DNA from: Distichodus sexfasciatus
Taxonomy: Eukaryota; Chordata; Actinopteri; Characiformes; Distichodontidae
Assembly: GCA_032718565.1 (NCBI GenBank)
Contig: JAVGVS010000757.1
Span: 48,501 to 112,500, forward strand
DNA: 64,000 bases
Direction: 5' to 3'
The position numbers were made by a program, and so were the translations under genes. Positions 24,020 through 35,430 of this stretch are shown here, piece by piece (positions within the stretch are counted from its first letter, which is position 1; every line of letters starts with the position of its first letter). The notes under the pieces are model-generated. The model was not told the DNA's origin and did not search any database. It worked only from the letters and a program-made list of their open reading frames with translations.

Positions 24020-25030
24020 GTACAGTATATACATAAATATATAAATAAATAAATAAATAAGTAAATAAATAAATATATATATATTTGCACCTGCACACAC
24101 ACACACACACACGTCTATATATATATACCTCAAAATCCACCTGCTGTGTGCACAAGCAGAAACACATCAATTCTATATCCGCATATTGGGCAAAAAACAT
24201 TGTAAAGCATTAGTAATAAAATTTCAGTAATATTCTACTCCTTGCACATTTCAATAACACATGTTACAACACACTTTTAACCAGAAATTTAGTTTATTTT
24301 TCCCACAAGAGAAAAATAGCGCGAGTAAAAGCGCTATTTCCCACATCGCCCTCCACTGGATGCAGAATGAACTGCAGTAAACTATATTTTATCATTATCC
24401 CACTTCCACACTTATTTTGGTGATAGTAACTCAAATGTGATGCAGGAGTCGTGTAACACATTACAACACACACATTACAACACACACATTACAGACAGTG
24501 ATACTGTAATGGAACCAGTAACTTTGTAATAACAGTAACTAGTCGTCTATAATCCAGTACATTCTGGAAGGAACTTGCACAACACTGTTCCCTAACCATT
24601 ATACTACCAATAAGCTACTGAAAAAGGAATGAAGTTAATAGCGTTGGTAATTTTAGTTAGCTACTGTCCAACGCTTATTCGTGTGTGTGTGTGTGTGTGT
24701 GCGTGTATTTATGAGGTCTGTTAATGTCTTACACTCACTTTATTAAATCAGACAAGCCCGGATCAATAGGCATACTGGAATGAAATTAATCTCACGCCTC
24801 CTTTTAAAAGAATGCTCAATGAAGTGAAGGACGCTGACAAGGGCAGAGAGAAACACACTCATAACACACACACACACACGCTTGTTTGATATGGGGCTGG
24901 TGTTTGTTGAGGTAGTCTCACGTGTAACACTTCCATGCTGAAGTGGCTTTAGGGAAGCGGGCGGTGATTAATCACACCCTTATGCCACTGTCCTAACACA
25001 TAACATCAAAGAGACACACACACACACATC

Positions 25031-25065
<35 letters not shown>

Positions 25066-25330
25066 GGATATGGATACATTGCTTTGAATCTCAACAAGGC
25101 AGTTAAACTGTGCTTGTATCTTTTCAACTGTTCATTAGTGTGTGTGTTTGTGTGTGTGTATGTGTGTGTGTGTGTGTTACGAGGGCGTATGAAATGTATT
25201 TTCCTGTCAACTGAGTATCAACACTCATATCACACACACATGAACACACACACGCATACACCATACATATCCAGAGCAGCTGTTGTGTGAGGGGAAGAAT
25301 TATAGACTTTCCAAGCATCACACACACACA
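24020..25330. other. Intron: microsatellites and family B repeat
   Basis: (AAAT)n and (TA)n at 24030-24085, (CA)n at 24090-24112, a family B repeat at 24215-24680, (TG)n at 24680-24700, (CA)n at 25015-25064 and (TG)n at 25138-25178. No further ERR exon was seen. Confidence 0.6.
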
Positions 25331-25334
25331 CATT

Positions 25335-25640
25335 CTACATGAGGAACTTGAAGGGTGGCGAGCGGCTGGCTGTGCTTGTCAACTCATATACATGAAGGCG
25401 GTATTCAGGGTTGGATCCCCAGTTCGGTTAGGGGCCTTCTGTGGAGTTTGTGCCTCGTGTTGCGGGGTTTTCTCCAGGTGCTCTGCTTCTCCGCCGATTG
25501 GTGACTCTAAATTATGTGTGGTATGTGAGTAAGCGTAGTGAGTGTGTCTGCCCTGCAGTGTGTTCCGTAGTCCCGGGATATGCTCCTCTGCCCGGTAGGT
25601 GTGTGTGTGTAGATGATTGTGTCACAGCGCTGTCCCGACA
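25335..25640 (+). repeat. Degenerate fish retroposon tail
   Basis: Order of blocks: ttggatccccagttcggtta, tgttgcggggttttctccag, gtgctctgcttctccgccga, ttggtgactctaaattatgt, gtgagtgtgtctgccctgca. This is the standard layout of a common fish SINE/LINE-tail family, although each block has decayed. Confidence 0.6.
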
Positions 25641-25870
25641 GGTTATTGGTGTTATCTAGACGCTATGTTTGTGATGTTGTGCTTGTGTCAAGTGAAAGGC
25701 ATTCCCACTGTACAACTCAGCAGCAAATATCAACATCAAAGTGTGTGTGTGAGTGTGTGAACGTGACCCTGACACGTGTTGTGTGTGGGAGTTTACCGAG
25801 CTCCAGACTGAGCCCAAGCAAAGAGATTGCATTACAAACACGCTTAACTTAGGTGTATGTGTGTTTACAG

Positions 25871-25981
25871 GTGCTTTTGGACCGGGTTCGTGGTGGACGA
25901 CAGAAGTACAAAAGAAGTTTAGACTCAAGCAGCAAAACGTACCTCAACGTGCAGCTTCCAACAACACATAAAAGAACATAG
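25871..25981 (+). pseudogene. esrrg: esrrg-like exon 4 (hinge), out of frame
   Basis: One frame gives LLDRVRGGRQKYKRSLDS and then TYLNVQLP, matching the ERR C-terminal extension and hinge. From the previous exon (GAA G) the acceptor AG at 25869-25870 joins it in another frame, as if two bases were missing. The homologous frame also meets TAG at 25979-25981, next to the GT at 25982. Confidence 0.8.
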
Positions 25982-26029
25982 GTACTACACAACATCACAC
26001 TACATACAGCCACGCACACACACAGATAG

Positions 26030-28422
26030 AGACACAACACAGTGCTACACAGAGTTTATTATTGTCACGCCAACACAGTGCTACACAGAGCCACACAACA
26101 CAGTATACACAGTATAACACAACACAGTATACATAGAGCGACATACAGTATATATATAGAGCGACATAACAAAGTACTTACATACACAACATAGTGGTAC
26201 ATAGAGTTTGTACAACATACAGTACTACATATAGAGCTTACACAACACAGTGCTAAGCATAGAGCAACACAACACAGTATCACATAGAGTGCCACAACAC
26301 AGTGCTACACAGAGTTTATTACAACACAGTGCCCACAGAGCTACACAACACAGTGCTACATAGAGGTTACACAACACAGTACTTCCATATAGGAGCTACA
26401 CAACACAGCACTACATGGAGTGACACAACACAGTGCTACTCTAGAGCGACACAACACAGTACTACATAGGAGAGACACAACACAGTGTTAAGAGTAGAGC
26501 TGTTACAACACACAATGTTATATAGAGCTTATTACTAACATAGCATTTAGATACACAACACAGTACTAAGGAGCAGGAATCTTACACAACAGTACATATA
26601 GAGCGTATAACACAGTTCTATATATAGAAACACACAACACAGTGCTATATATAGAGCGTATACACACAAAAGCATATAGATGGCTACAACACATTGCTAC
26701 ATAGAGCTTACACACACAACACAGTGTATACACAGAGTTTACACAACACAGTGCTATATAGAGCTACACAACATAAAGTATACATAGGAACTACACAACA
26801 CAGTGCTACATAGAGCTTATGACAACACAGTGCTACATAGTAGAGCAACACAACACACAGTGCCACACAGAGCTACAGAACACAGTACTACATATAGAGC
26901 ACACAACAGTAATACAGCAGAGTACACACAACAGTGCTAAGAGCAGAGCTTACACAACAGTAGTGGTTATAGAGACACAACACAAAGTGATAGAGCTACA
27001 CAACACAATAAAATATATAGAGTTGCTACAACAAAAGCAATAGAGCTGGGCACAACACAGTGCTACTTAGGAGTTACACAACACAGTGTTACACAGAGGT
27101 GAGACACAACACAAAGGTTATAGAACTACACATGAACACAAAAAGCATATAGAGCTGCTACAACACAAAAGCATATAGAGCTACACAACATATATATAGA
27201 GCTACACAACACAGTGCTACATAGAGCTTATTACAACACAGTGCTACATAGAGTGACATAACACAGTGCTACATAGAGCACACACAACACAGTGCTACAT
27301 ATAGAACTACACAACACAGAAAAGTTAAGCATAGAGTTGCACAACATAGTGCTATGGCAGAGCGTACACAACACAGTAGTACATAGAGAGACACAACACA
27401 GTGCTACATAGAGCTACACAACACAGTGCTACACAGAGCGACACAACACAGTGCTACACAGAGCGCATGCAAATACAGTGCTACACAGAAAGACACAACA
27501 CAGTGCTACATAGAACTACACAACACAGTGCTATATAGAGCTTACATAACACAGTGCTGCTACATAGAGCTGCATACAACATAGCAAGTATAGAGTGACA
27601 TATAACATTGGAAAAGCATATAGAGTTTACACAACACAGTGCTATATATAGAGCTTTTATTAACACAGTGCTACATATAGAGCAACACAACACTTATAGA
27701 GCGACATAACACAGTATACATAGAGCAACACTACACACAGAGCTTACACAACATAGGCACATAGAGTGACACAACATACAGAGCGACACAAACACAGTAA
27801 GCATATAGAGCGTATACAACACAGTAAGCATATAGAGTGACATAACATAGCAAGCATATAGATGTATACAACACAGTGCTACATAGAACTAAGGCCAACA
27901 CAGTGTTATATAGAGTTGCACAACACAGTGCTATATAGAGCGACACAAATATAGTAGTACATAGAGAGACACAACATAGGTGCTACATAGAGCTACACAA
28001 CACAGTGTTACACAGAGCGCACACAACACAGTGCAGTTGCTGACAGAGCGACACAACACAGTGCTATATTTTCAGAAAGGATACAACACAGTGCTACATA
28101 GAACTACACAACACAGTGCTAAGATAGAGCTTACATATAACACAGTGTTACATAGAGCGACACAACACAGTGTTGTTATAGAGGATATAACACAGCAAGC
28201 ATAGAGCTTACACAACATAGTATAAAAGCAGAGCATACAACACAGTGCTATATAGAGCAACACAACACTGTGCTATATAGAGCGTACACAACATAGTGCT
28301 ATATAGGAGCGACACAACACTACACAGAGCTACACAACACAGTGCTATATATAGGAAGGACACAACACAGTGCTACAGAGCGACACAACATAGTGCTACA
28401 TAGAGCCATACAACACAGTGTT
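26030..28422. repeat. 2.4-kb satellite of about 25-bp units
   Basis: Roughly 95 degenerate copies of a unit built from ACACAACACAGTGCTAC followed by ATAGAGCT or ACAGAGCG. The best block, 27370-27480, keeps a strict 25-bp period; elsewhere units vary through small indels. It fills the esrrg-like intron between the hinge and the first ligand-domain exon. Cys- or Thr-rich open frames on either strand are by-products of the repeat. Confidence 0.9.
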
Positions 28423-28466
28423 ACCAAAAGTCATTCTTCCCCATCCGCTTTCTGTCTCCTCCCCAG

Positions 28467-28648
28467 ACCCTGTAGTAAGCGTAATGCAGAACAAGCAGGT
28501 TGTCTCATCATGGAGCAAGTGGAGCCTGGAAAGCCAGCGTCACATCTGGCCCTGCCTCCCGTCGATGACATCACACAGCTCTCACCACACTGTGAGCTGA
28601 CTGACCGCGGAACTGGTGCTTTACATCGTTGGGCTAAACAACTACCGG
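28467..28648 (+). pseudogene. esrrg: esrrg-like exon 5 (start of ligand-binding domain), shifted
   Basis: The middle of the exon reads MEQVEPGK-PASHLALPPVDD then CELTDR, aligning to the ERR segment ending LCDLADR. After GACCGC an extra G shifts the frame, so the homologous ELVLYIVG lies in the neighbouring frame; further on, bases are missing and the first frame resumes as WAKQLPG. The start (acc ctg tag taa) has stops in one frame. The donor CCGG|GTACAC keeps the family position. Confidence 0.75.
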
Positions 28649-28649
28649 G

Positions 28650-30370
28650 TACACACACACTGCATACACACATACTCAAACACACACACACACACACACA
28701 GTGAGAGAGTATTTAGGCTTATAGGTAAATCAGTAACGCAGGTGTTAAACTGGGGCAGTATCTGCAAGAGTGTGTGTATCAGAGGTGTGTGTGTCAGTGG
28801 GGTGTGTGTAACATCTACCTTTAATTTTGAATCCTGACATTGAAGTGAGGTGCAGGCAGATTAGGATCGGTGTGTATTCCAAATTTTGTCTCGACAGGAC
28901 ACACACACATTGTCACCCCTGAGTGGGAGAGGTCATAAGCCTGGACATAGCTCTCCTATTTCTACTGCTTTGTTCTTCCTGAAAGCTACCTGTCTTATCA
29001 GCCATATAAATAACATTAAGCATACACTTCAATAGAACACACATTATCACGGTCACACTGGCACCTGTTTGTTGACACTCGACTATGTAGTAATGCTTAC
29101 AAAACAAAGTCCCTCCTACCGAACCAGGTGTGTGTGTGTGTGTGTGTGTGTGTGATATCAGCAGATCGTGTTCAGGATCATTGGTACTGAACTGCGCTTT
29201 AGGTAAAGTTTGAAGCTTTGCATTAAAGAGACTCATCAAGGCAGAAAAAAAAGAGGCACAACTCTTCAACCCTTTCCTCCTCTCTCCTTCATCATTTCAT
29301 CTTTTCCCCCTTTTCTCCCTCCCTTACTCTTCCTCTCCTTTACTCTCCTTTACTCCAGTTCTCTCTCTCTCTCTCTCTCTTTAATTCTCTCTTTCCTCGC
29401 TCACTTAAACACTTTCTTCTTTTTCTCACTTCTTCTCTCTCTCTTATCACTTACTTAAACTGTTTCTTCTTCGCATCATCTCTCTCTCTTTCCCTCAGTC
29501 TGTCTCTCCTCCTCTCCTTTCTTCTTCCATCCCCCTCTCCTCGCTCCGTCATCAGGAGTCAGTATCAGAAAGACACTGGAAGCAGTTGACAGTTTGAATG
29601 TGCCATCTGAGTTCAGACACTGAGACTCCCCCAGACTGACCCGGTCATTTTTAGGCTGTGGGTGTGTGTGTGTCTTCCTGCTATATGTACATACATAGCA
29701 GTGCAAATCGACAAATTCGAATTGACAATTTTATCAAGCCAGTGTTTTGGATTTGTCTAGCACAAAACCTCAAGCGACACACACACACACACACAGGGAT
29801 AGAAGCTCCCCTCAGCTACACAGCTGAGAAAAAGCTGCCGTTAGTGCTTGCTGTGTATGTGAGTGTGTATGTATGTGTGTGTGTGCGATCAGATGCGCAG
29901 TGACATTCCGAGCCGAACGATGCCACTGCCACGTTATGGCTCTTCCCGTCTCGTTTTCCCTCCTCACTGCTTGAAGCGGAGATGGAATGTGGATTGACGT
30001 TTGCACTTTTGGTGTTTGGAGGCTCATCTCTGTTTGTTGTGTCCCGGGTTTGTGCACCTGAGCGACACCAGCGGCACGTCTACGCACTTCATGAGTGTCT
30101 CATTCCACTCCAGCTCCACACATCCACCTCTCATCCAGACTGAAATCACAATTACATAATGAATGAACACAGAGAGAGAGAGAGAGAGAGGAAACTGGAA
30201 AGAGACAGAGAGGAGGGCAAAAGTGAAAGAGAGCAAAAGAGAGAAAAGTGAGAAAGAAAAATAGAGAGAAGAGAGAGAGGAAATAAAGTGTCAAAAGTGT
30301 CCGAGGTTAAAGCTGGCCAACACAAAGTCCAGTGGTAGTAAGTGATTTATTGTGTTTTGTGTCGCTGCAG
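28650..30370. other. Intron: (CA)n, polypyrimidine and purine tracts
   Basis: (CA)n at 28680-28700, (TG)n at 29128-29153, a C/T-rich stretch at 29270-29535, a unique CG-containing patch at 29885-30130 of unknown role, and a GA-rich stretch at 30170-30290. No exon seen. Confidence 0.55.
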
Positions 30371-30640
30371 GTTTCTGCAGTTCGTCTCTGGCCGATCAGA
30401 TGCGTCTCCTGCAGAGCGGCTGGATGGAGGTGCTGCTGCTGCGTCTGGTTGTCCGCTCGATGGAAACCCAGGACAAGCTGCTGTTTGCAGAGGACTACGT
30501 GATGGACGCTGCTCAGGCCAAGCTGGCCGGTCTGCTGGAGCTGCACGGTGCCATCCTACAGCTTGTCAGGAAGTACCGATCCATCGGCCTCGACAAAGAG
30601 GAGTTTGTCCTGCTCAAAGCCATAGCGCCGCTAACTCAGG
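30371..30640 (+). pseudogene. esrrg: esrrg-like exon 6 (ligand-binding domain core), intact
   Basis: A 270-nt exon open throughout. It starts in phase after CCGG with GFCSSSLADQMRLLQSGWME, then LLLRLVVRS, AEDYVMDAAQAKLAGLLELH and GAILQLVRKYRS, ending KEEFVLLKAIAPLTQ. The signature LADQM-LLQ-WME of ERR helices 3-5 is kept, and many positions match ERR-gamma (YRS, KLAGLL, AILQLV). The acceptor (ctgcag) and the GT at 30641 are normal. This is the only undamaged exon after exon 1. Confidence 0.88.
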
Positions 30641-30729
30641 GTACTGACGTAGATAACATCACAGGCACACACACACGAATCTGGCTTGCTCCTTGTGAGG
30701 TTGTCTTTCATGAGCTCAAAAGGGTATAA

Positions 30730-31290
30730 TGGTTCTTCAACACGATTCGAATCTATTATTGTGCTGGTGATCATACCTTTTTATTTTGAATCGCAATTTG
30801 GTTCCAAACTTGTATTTTGAATCAGAATTCAGTTCATATCTTGTTTTTCAAATCTCAACTCGGTTCACACCTTGTACTTTGACTGATGATTCGGTTCATA
30901 CCTTATTATTGGAGCCATAATTTAGTTCATACACTTTGGTTCATACCTTGTTTTTTGAATCACGATTCGATTCATACCCTTGTTTTTTTACCACAAGTAG
31001 GTTCACACAGTTTGTTAATACCTTGCTATTTTGAATCATGATTCGGTTCATACCCTGGTTATTTTTAACCACATTTTGGTTCACACCTTATTATTTGAAT
31101 CACAATTTGTCTATACCCTTTTAAAACCACTATTCAGTTGATATGTTATTTTTGACCACGCGTCTCATTTCAAACCTTGTGTTTTTAGAATCATGATGGT
31201 TCATACCTTGTTTTTTCAATTACAGGCCAGTTCTTACCTTGAATCATGATTCAGTTCATGCAGTTCGGTTCATACCTTGTTTTTTGGATC
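30730..31290. repeat. Minisatellite of ggttcatacct units
   Basis: About 15 degenerate units of roughly 31-40 bp built on TTGAATCACGATTCGGTT and CATACCTTGTTTTT. It lies in the last intron of the esrrg-like locus. The GAATC-ATTCG core resembles the subterminal repeats of the hAT-like MITEs. Confidence 0.8.
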
Positions 31291-31574
31291 ATGGTACTTA
31301 TTTACTTGCAGAATTAATTTGAACTTTTGTATGTTGTAAAGAATCTTCACTGTATGTATGTATGTTTCATATTCACAGTAATGCAAATGGCCAAAAATAT
31401 GAAATAAACAATACCTAAACGCTAGTGTTTTAAAGGAAAGTTAATAGAGAACCAGTTACCCATGAGATTGAGTGTCCCTTTTAAACCCTTTTGTGCAACA
31501 TCCTGCCTACATCTTGACTTGCAGGATCATAACCTCAAGTGCACTAGCGAGTTTTTGTTTTTTTCTTGCTCGTG

Positions 31575-31800
31575 ACTCCATGAACATTGAGGATGTCGAG
31601 GCGGTGCAGAGGGTTGCAGGACCATGCACGAGGCCCCTGCGGTGAATACGAAGCTGCTCGCCATTTACAGCACCGCCGGCCGGAAAACTAATCATGACCT
31701 CCTCCGACAGACCGCTAAAAAGCCGCAGCAACACTTGCAGCATCAACAGGAGGACGTCCCGCACAAATCCTTAGGAACCCCTGGAGGCCACTGTCTAGTC
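31575..31800 (+). pseudogene. esrrg: esrrg-like last exon, acceptor and frame lost
   Basis: Begins DSMNIEDVEAVQR, the conserved start of the ERR last exon. The preceding bases are a polypyrimidine tract ending in TG (31573-31574) where AG is required. After AVQR the homologous pieces (LQD, MHEA, EYEA, LLRQTAKK, QQHLQHQQ, VPHK) are scattered over the three frames, and stops follow in each. The helix-12 motif (LFLEMLEA in the family) is unrecognisable except at the nucleotide level near 31765-31795. Confidence 0.8.
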
Positions 31801-31809
31801 CTTCAACTG

Positions 31810-33240
31810 CTGGACTTCTGGCTACAGCTCTGGAGGGCTGGCCACGCCCTCACAATGACACAGGAGGGTGATGTGACTATCTCTTCCAATTAGAATAAAT
31901 AATATAAAATTAAAAATATAAAGAATGATGGGGTTGGAATGAGGGGAAAGAGGATAAATATGGTGATGATTTGTGAACGAGTATTAAAGCATTAAAGACA
32001 TTTTTACTTTTAATTGCCACATTTAAGTTTCTTAATTTAATCTATTTTTTTTGCGCTTTGTAAAATGTGATATTGAGAGTGATGAGTGTTGGGAAGAAGA
32101 GTTCTCTGGTTAAGTAATTCCATTCTGCCAAAAGAACAAAAACCAAATGGTTGGAGGTGTAAGGAAAGTGGATAAATCTGTCATTTTCCTGTGTTTTTCA
32201 GGTTTCAAAAATCCCAGTATGCCGTGTTAACAAGTTAATCCAGTGTGGAAATATCAACCTGAAAGATGCCACCTGACCTCAACTTGGTGACCACGAGCTA
32301 AAAACGCAAAGTTTTAAATATAATGCACAGTCTGGAGTCCTGGTGTAAACAAAATGTCCAAATAATTGCCATGCAGCTGTGATGCTTAATAATATTTTTG
32401 TAAATAATTTCAAGATCATGATGAAGCAATACTCAATCAGAAAGCAAATAAATGAGTGGGGGGAATGTGGAGTTATATTTATTTGAAGTTTTTATTTTTG
32501 TTTTGTATTTGAAGAGATGTGTGTATACTGTACACTATGATCTATAAGTGAAACTCTGAATATATGTATGATTTCCAGGTCTGGATACTGAATCTGATCA
32601 ACGCTTCCTCCAACCTGATCAGGAAAAGCAATTACATGCAACCAGAATAAAAAATATTCTTCCACCTTTGCCCTCGTCAAACATAGTTTTAAAACCTTGT
32701 GTTTTTGTGTAGTGTGATTCTCATATATTTATATACCAGTCGGAAATAACTCTCCAATTTAATCTGCCAGCAAAGAACTATATGTTTGCACCATTGCAAA
32801 ATTTTAACAATATTTACATTTTATTCCAGCAAAATCTGCGCAAAATTCGCTATGACGGTAATGCTTCTGAGCATAAAATAGTTTAATTCTGCATAAATAG
32901 TTTAAACACTTAAGTCAATGGGAATAGCTCGATTCCCAGTTTTAATAATTCAGTCAAATAAGTCAAATTATTGCATATGGACCCACATGACTTAATTTGG
33001 CGATAAAAGACTATTTCTACTCTACGCTAACGTCTACTGTAATATCACCTACTATCTACTAAGATGTCACTAAAATTCATAGCATGGATATACACTGCAA
33101 ATGAAGGACATTGAGTGAATATAAAGTATTGTCATCACATGAAATTGTTAGAATTATGCAGCAATTTTCACAGTTATTCCAATCTGACAAGACCTAAGAA
33201 CATAAGGACAATATTAGAATAACAATCATATTTAATTCCT
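31810..33240. other. Intergenic, nothing recognised
   Basis: AT-rich DNA after the esrrg-like last exon. Some may be former 3' UTR. No gene, strong repeat or array is evident. Confidence 0.5.
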
Positions 33241-33243
33241 ATA

Positions 33244-33889
33244 CAGCACTGTGCAAAAGTTCTTAGGCAGATGTGAAAAATGTTGTAAACAAAGAATGCT
33301 TTCAAAATGGAAGTGTCAATCATTTATTTTCATCAATCAACAAAATGCAGGAATGAACAAAGAGAAATCTAACGAATCAATATTTGTGACTCACCCTTTT
33401 GTTTTTTCAAAAACAGCACTTTTAATTCTTCTAGGCAATATTTCTATCAGCTTTTGAAGGAACTCGCTGTAGGTTGTTCCAAACATCTTGGAGAACTAAC
33501 CACAGATCTATAATCCTATAATCCTACAAAGGAACATTATCATGACTACAAAATAATATATAATGACTATAATCCTACAAAAATAATATATAAATGATCT
33601 ATAATCCTACAAAATAATATAATGACTATAATCCTACAAAAAGAATATAATGACTATGATCCTACAAAATCCCTGACTTTGTGCAAGTGTACCTATAAGA
33701 ATTGATGCTGGTTTGAAGCAAAAGGTAGTAAAATAACTAAATATTGATTTGATTTAGATTTTTCTTTTGGTTTGCTCACTTTACATTTTGTAAAATTGAT
33801 AAATGAATTAATCATTATTTATATTTCTCAAAGCATTCTTTTTGTTTACAGCATTTTTCATTAATTCCGCTCAAAACTCTTGCACAGTA
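33244..33889. mobile_element. Fold-back Tc1-like derivative, copy 1
   Basis: Starts after TA with CAGCACTGTGCAAAAGTTCT and ends AACTCTTGCACAGTA. Subterminal blocks (aacaaagaatgct; agcattctttttgtttaca) are also inverted. Pieces of Tc1 transposase 3' coding sequence occur on the minus strand at about 33425-33515 and on the plus strand at about 33668-33735. In the middle there is a small array of aatcctacaaaataatata (33515-33670). Confidence 0.7.
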
Positions 33890-34320
33890 TCAGTATCTAC
33901 CTTTGTTGTTCAAAACACACGGCCAAAACACAGTAGGAAGCTGAAAACGCTCACTTGAGAAAAAAATAATTTGCTGTGTTCCTCACTCAATTCTAGATAT
34001 AGTTTTCATGTAAAAATAAATAAAGAAATAAATCCATCACAGGTAAGGTATTTAGCATGGGTGAGACATGGAGAACAACCGAAAGTCTGAGGTGCTCTGG
34101 CAACAAGTCGTAAAAAACTAATAACAGTGCTATTTATAACATTTAATGCTGCAAGTATTTCAGTGTCTCAAAAAACCCAAACCAAATAAACTGATTAATC
34201 TAAGGTGTGACATTATTGCAGTGACATCGAGCTTCAGCAGGCAAAAAATAAGAGCTTTGTATAATTCAGAGCACAAAAGAATTATTTTTTCAAGTGAATG
34301 CATTACACCGCATTACAGAG
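33890..34320. other. Intergenic, nothing recognised
   Basis: AT-rich sequence between two mobile elements, with no coding signal. Confidence 0.5.
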
Positions 34321-34328
34321 CTAACGAG

Positions 34329-34723
34329 TAGGGCTGGGTTCAAAATCGATTCAATCGATCAATATCGATTTCGCTCTAAAAATGCCATATCGATTCAAAA
34401 ATTGGATCGATCTTTTTTTCCGCGGCTATGCACCATTTCGCGACTGCAAGGAGAGCTACAAAATGTAAGACCAGTTAAACTGAAAACCAAAATAGAGCCA
34501 TGGCTGAAGCTGCTCTGCTCAAATCACCGTCTGGCCTAAAGGCCGATGTTTGGCAAAACTTCGGTTTTAAAACAAGTTATTTTATAACCGACCAAAACTA
34601 GTATTGACGCAAAGAAATCTCTAAATAAATCGATATCGAATCGAATCGAGAATTGAATCGGATCATGACCTTCTGAATCGGAATCGAATCGATTCAGGAA
34701 ATCAGCAGCGATACCCAGCCCTA
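34329..34723. mobile_element. hAT-like MITE with perfect 8-bp target duplication
   Basis: 395 bp, starting TAGGGCTGGGT and ending ACCCAGCCCTA (11-bp perfect inverted termini). It is flanked on both sides by ctaacgag (34321-34328 and 34724-34731). The subterminal regions are dense in ATCGATT/GAATCGAT. Terminal bases and an 8-bp duplication are diagnostic of hAT elements. No transposase. The exact duplication implies a fairly recent insertion. Confidence 0.85.
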
Positions 34724-34731
34724 CTAACGAG

Positions 34732-35430
34732 TGATCGCGCCACAATCTATGAAGCCCGTCTATAATTCTATAAAAGCCGAACGAGAAACCTTCAGTCGAT
34801 ATTTGTTGGTTAATAAAGAGCCTGAAGCGTTGATGTGGCCTCATGTATAATAGAGCGACGCTCCCTGAGGCGACTGGGCCACTCGGATTGACTGACAGTC
34901 GGAGAGCTGTAAATGGCAAGCTGAAGTCCCTCAGTGTCTATAAATGACACAGTATATTTCCTGTCGGTTAGTGAGGCGGAAAGAGCGAGAGAGAGAGTTG
35001 TTCCCCGTAGGATTTTCTCCTCTGTCAATTAACAAACAGCAGCCTTTAACGAAGGCTTTTACATTGCTGAAAGAAAGGCCCACAGATGGACGGGGCAGAG
35101 TTAAATACAAAGTCACATTTCATTGTTGTGCACTGTGTGCTGTGCTGTGAGTACATGACGTCCACGTTGTTCACCATTAGGACAGACCCATCAAGCAGGG
35201 CAAAAGAGAGAACAATATTTCAAGGAAAACTGCAAAAAAAAACCTGGAAATACTCCAGCATGTTGTTTAAAAAGAAAGCAAGTGTAAAAGAACCTGACTG
35301 CTCACTTTAGACCTGTTCAAAAGCAGCAGAATCTTCAAAACGGTCTGCAGGTTTCTGGCTCCACCTTCTGGTTCCTGCTTGGTACCCCACTGCAAGATCC
35401 ACAACGCCAGACGATTTTAGCCTAAATATA
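34732..35430. other. Intergenic, nothing recognised
   Basis: Mixed-composition DNA with short open frames on both strands that have no recognisable family. Confidence 0.45.

Larger units (their letters stand above)
18128..31800 (+). pseudogene. esrrg: Estrogen-related receptor gamma-like locus, decayed
   Basis: ERR-gamma is an orphan nuclear receptor (DNA-binding domain plus ligand-binding domain) controlling metabolic genes. Exon-like blocks in order: 18128-18184 (N-terminus), 22989-23325 (A/B region and first zinc finger), 23914-24019 (second finger), 25871-25981 (hinge), 28467-28648, 30371-30640 and 31575-31800 (ligand-binding domain). The N-terminus resembles ESRRG more than ESRRA or ESRRB, and gpatch2 next door is the conserved ESRRG neighbour. 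Lesions: a 1-nt deletion near 23041 with a stop at 23058; a second frame change before the first finger, whose first two zinc cysteines read as Ser; about 11 nt missing at the start of the second-finger exon; an out-of-frame hinge junction; internal shifts in 28467-28648; TG instead of AG before the last exon; several shifts in the last exon. Only 30371-30640 is fully open. Alternatives: very poor local assembly, or unannotated splicing. Family identity is secure; pseudogene status is likely. Confidence 0.8.

Noticed and set aside
25849..28263. Cys- and Leu-rich minus-strand frames (LCCVALC type)
   Set aside because: By-products of the 25-bp satellite; no start context or conserved pattern.
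26030..28422. CRISPR-like array
   Set aside because: Direct short-period tandem units without unique spacers, in a vertebrate intron.
18128..31800. Reading the receptor locus as a normal functional esrrg gene
   Set aside because: No set of GT-AG junctions I could find keeps one frame across exons 2 to 5, and the last acceptor is missing.
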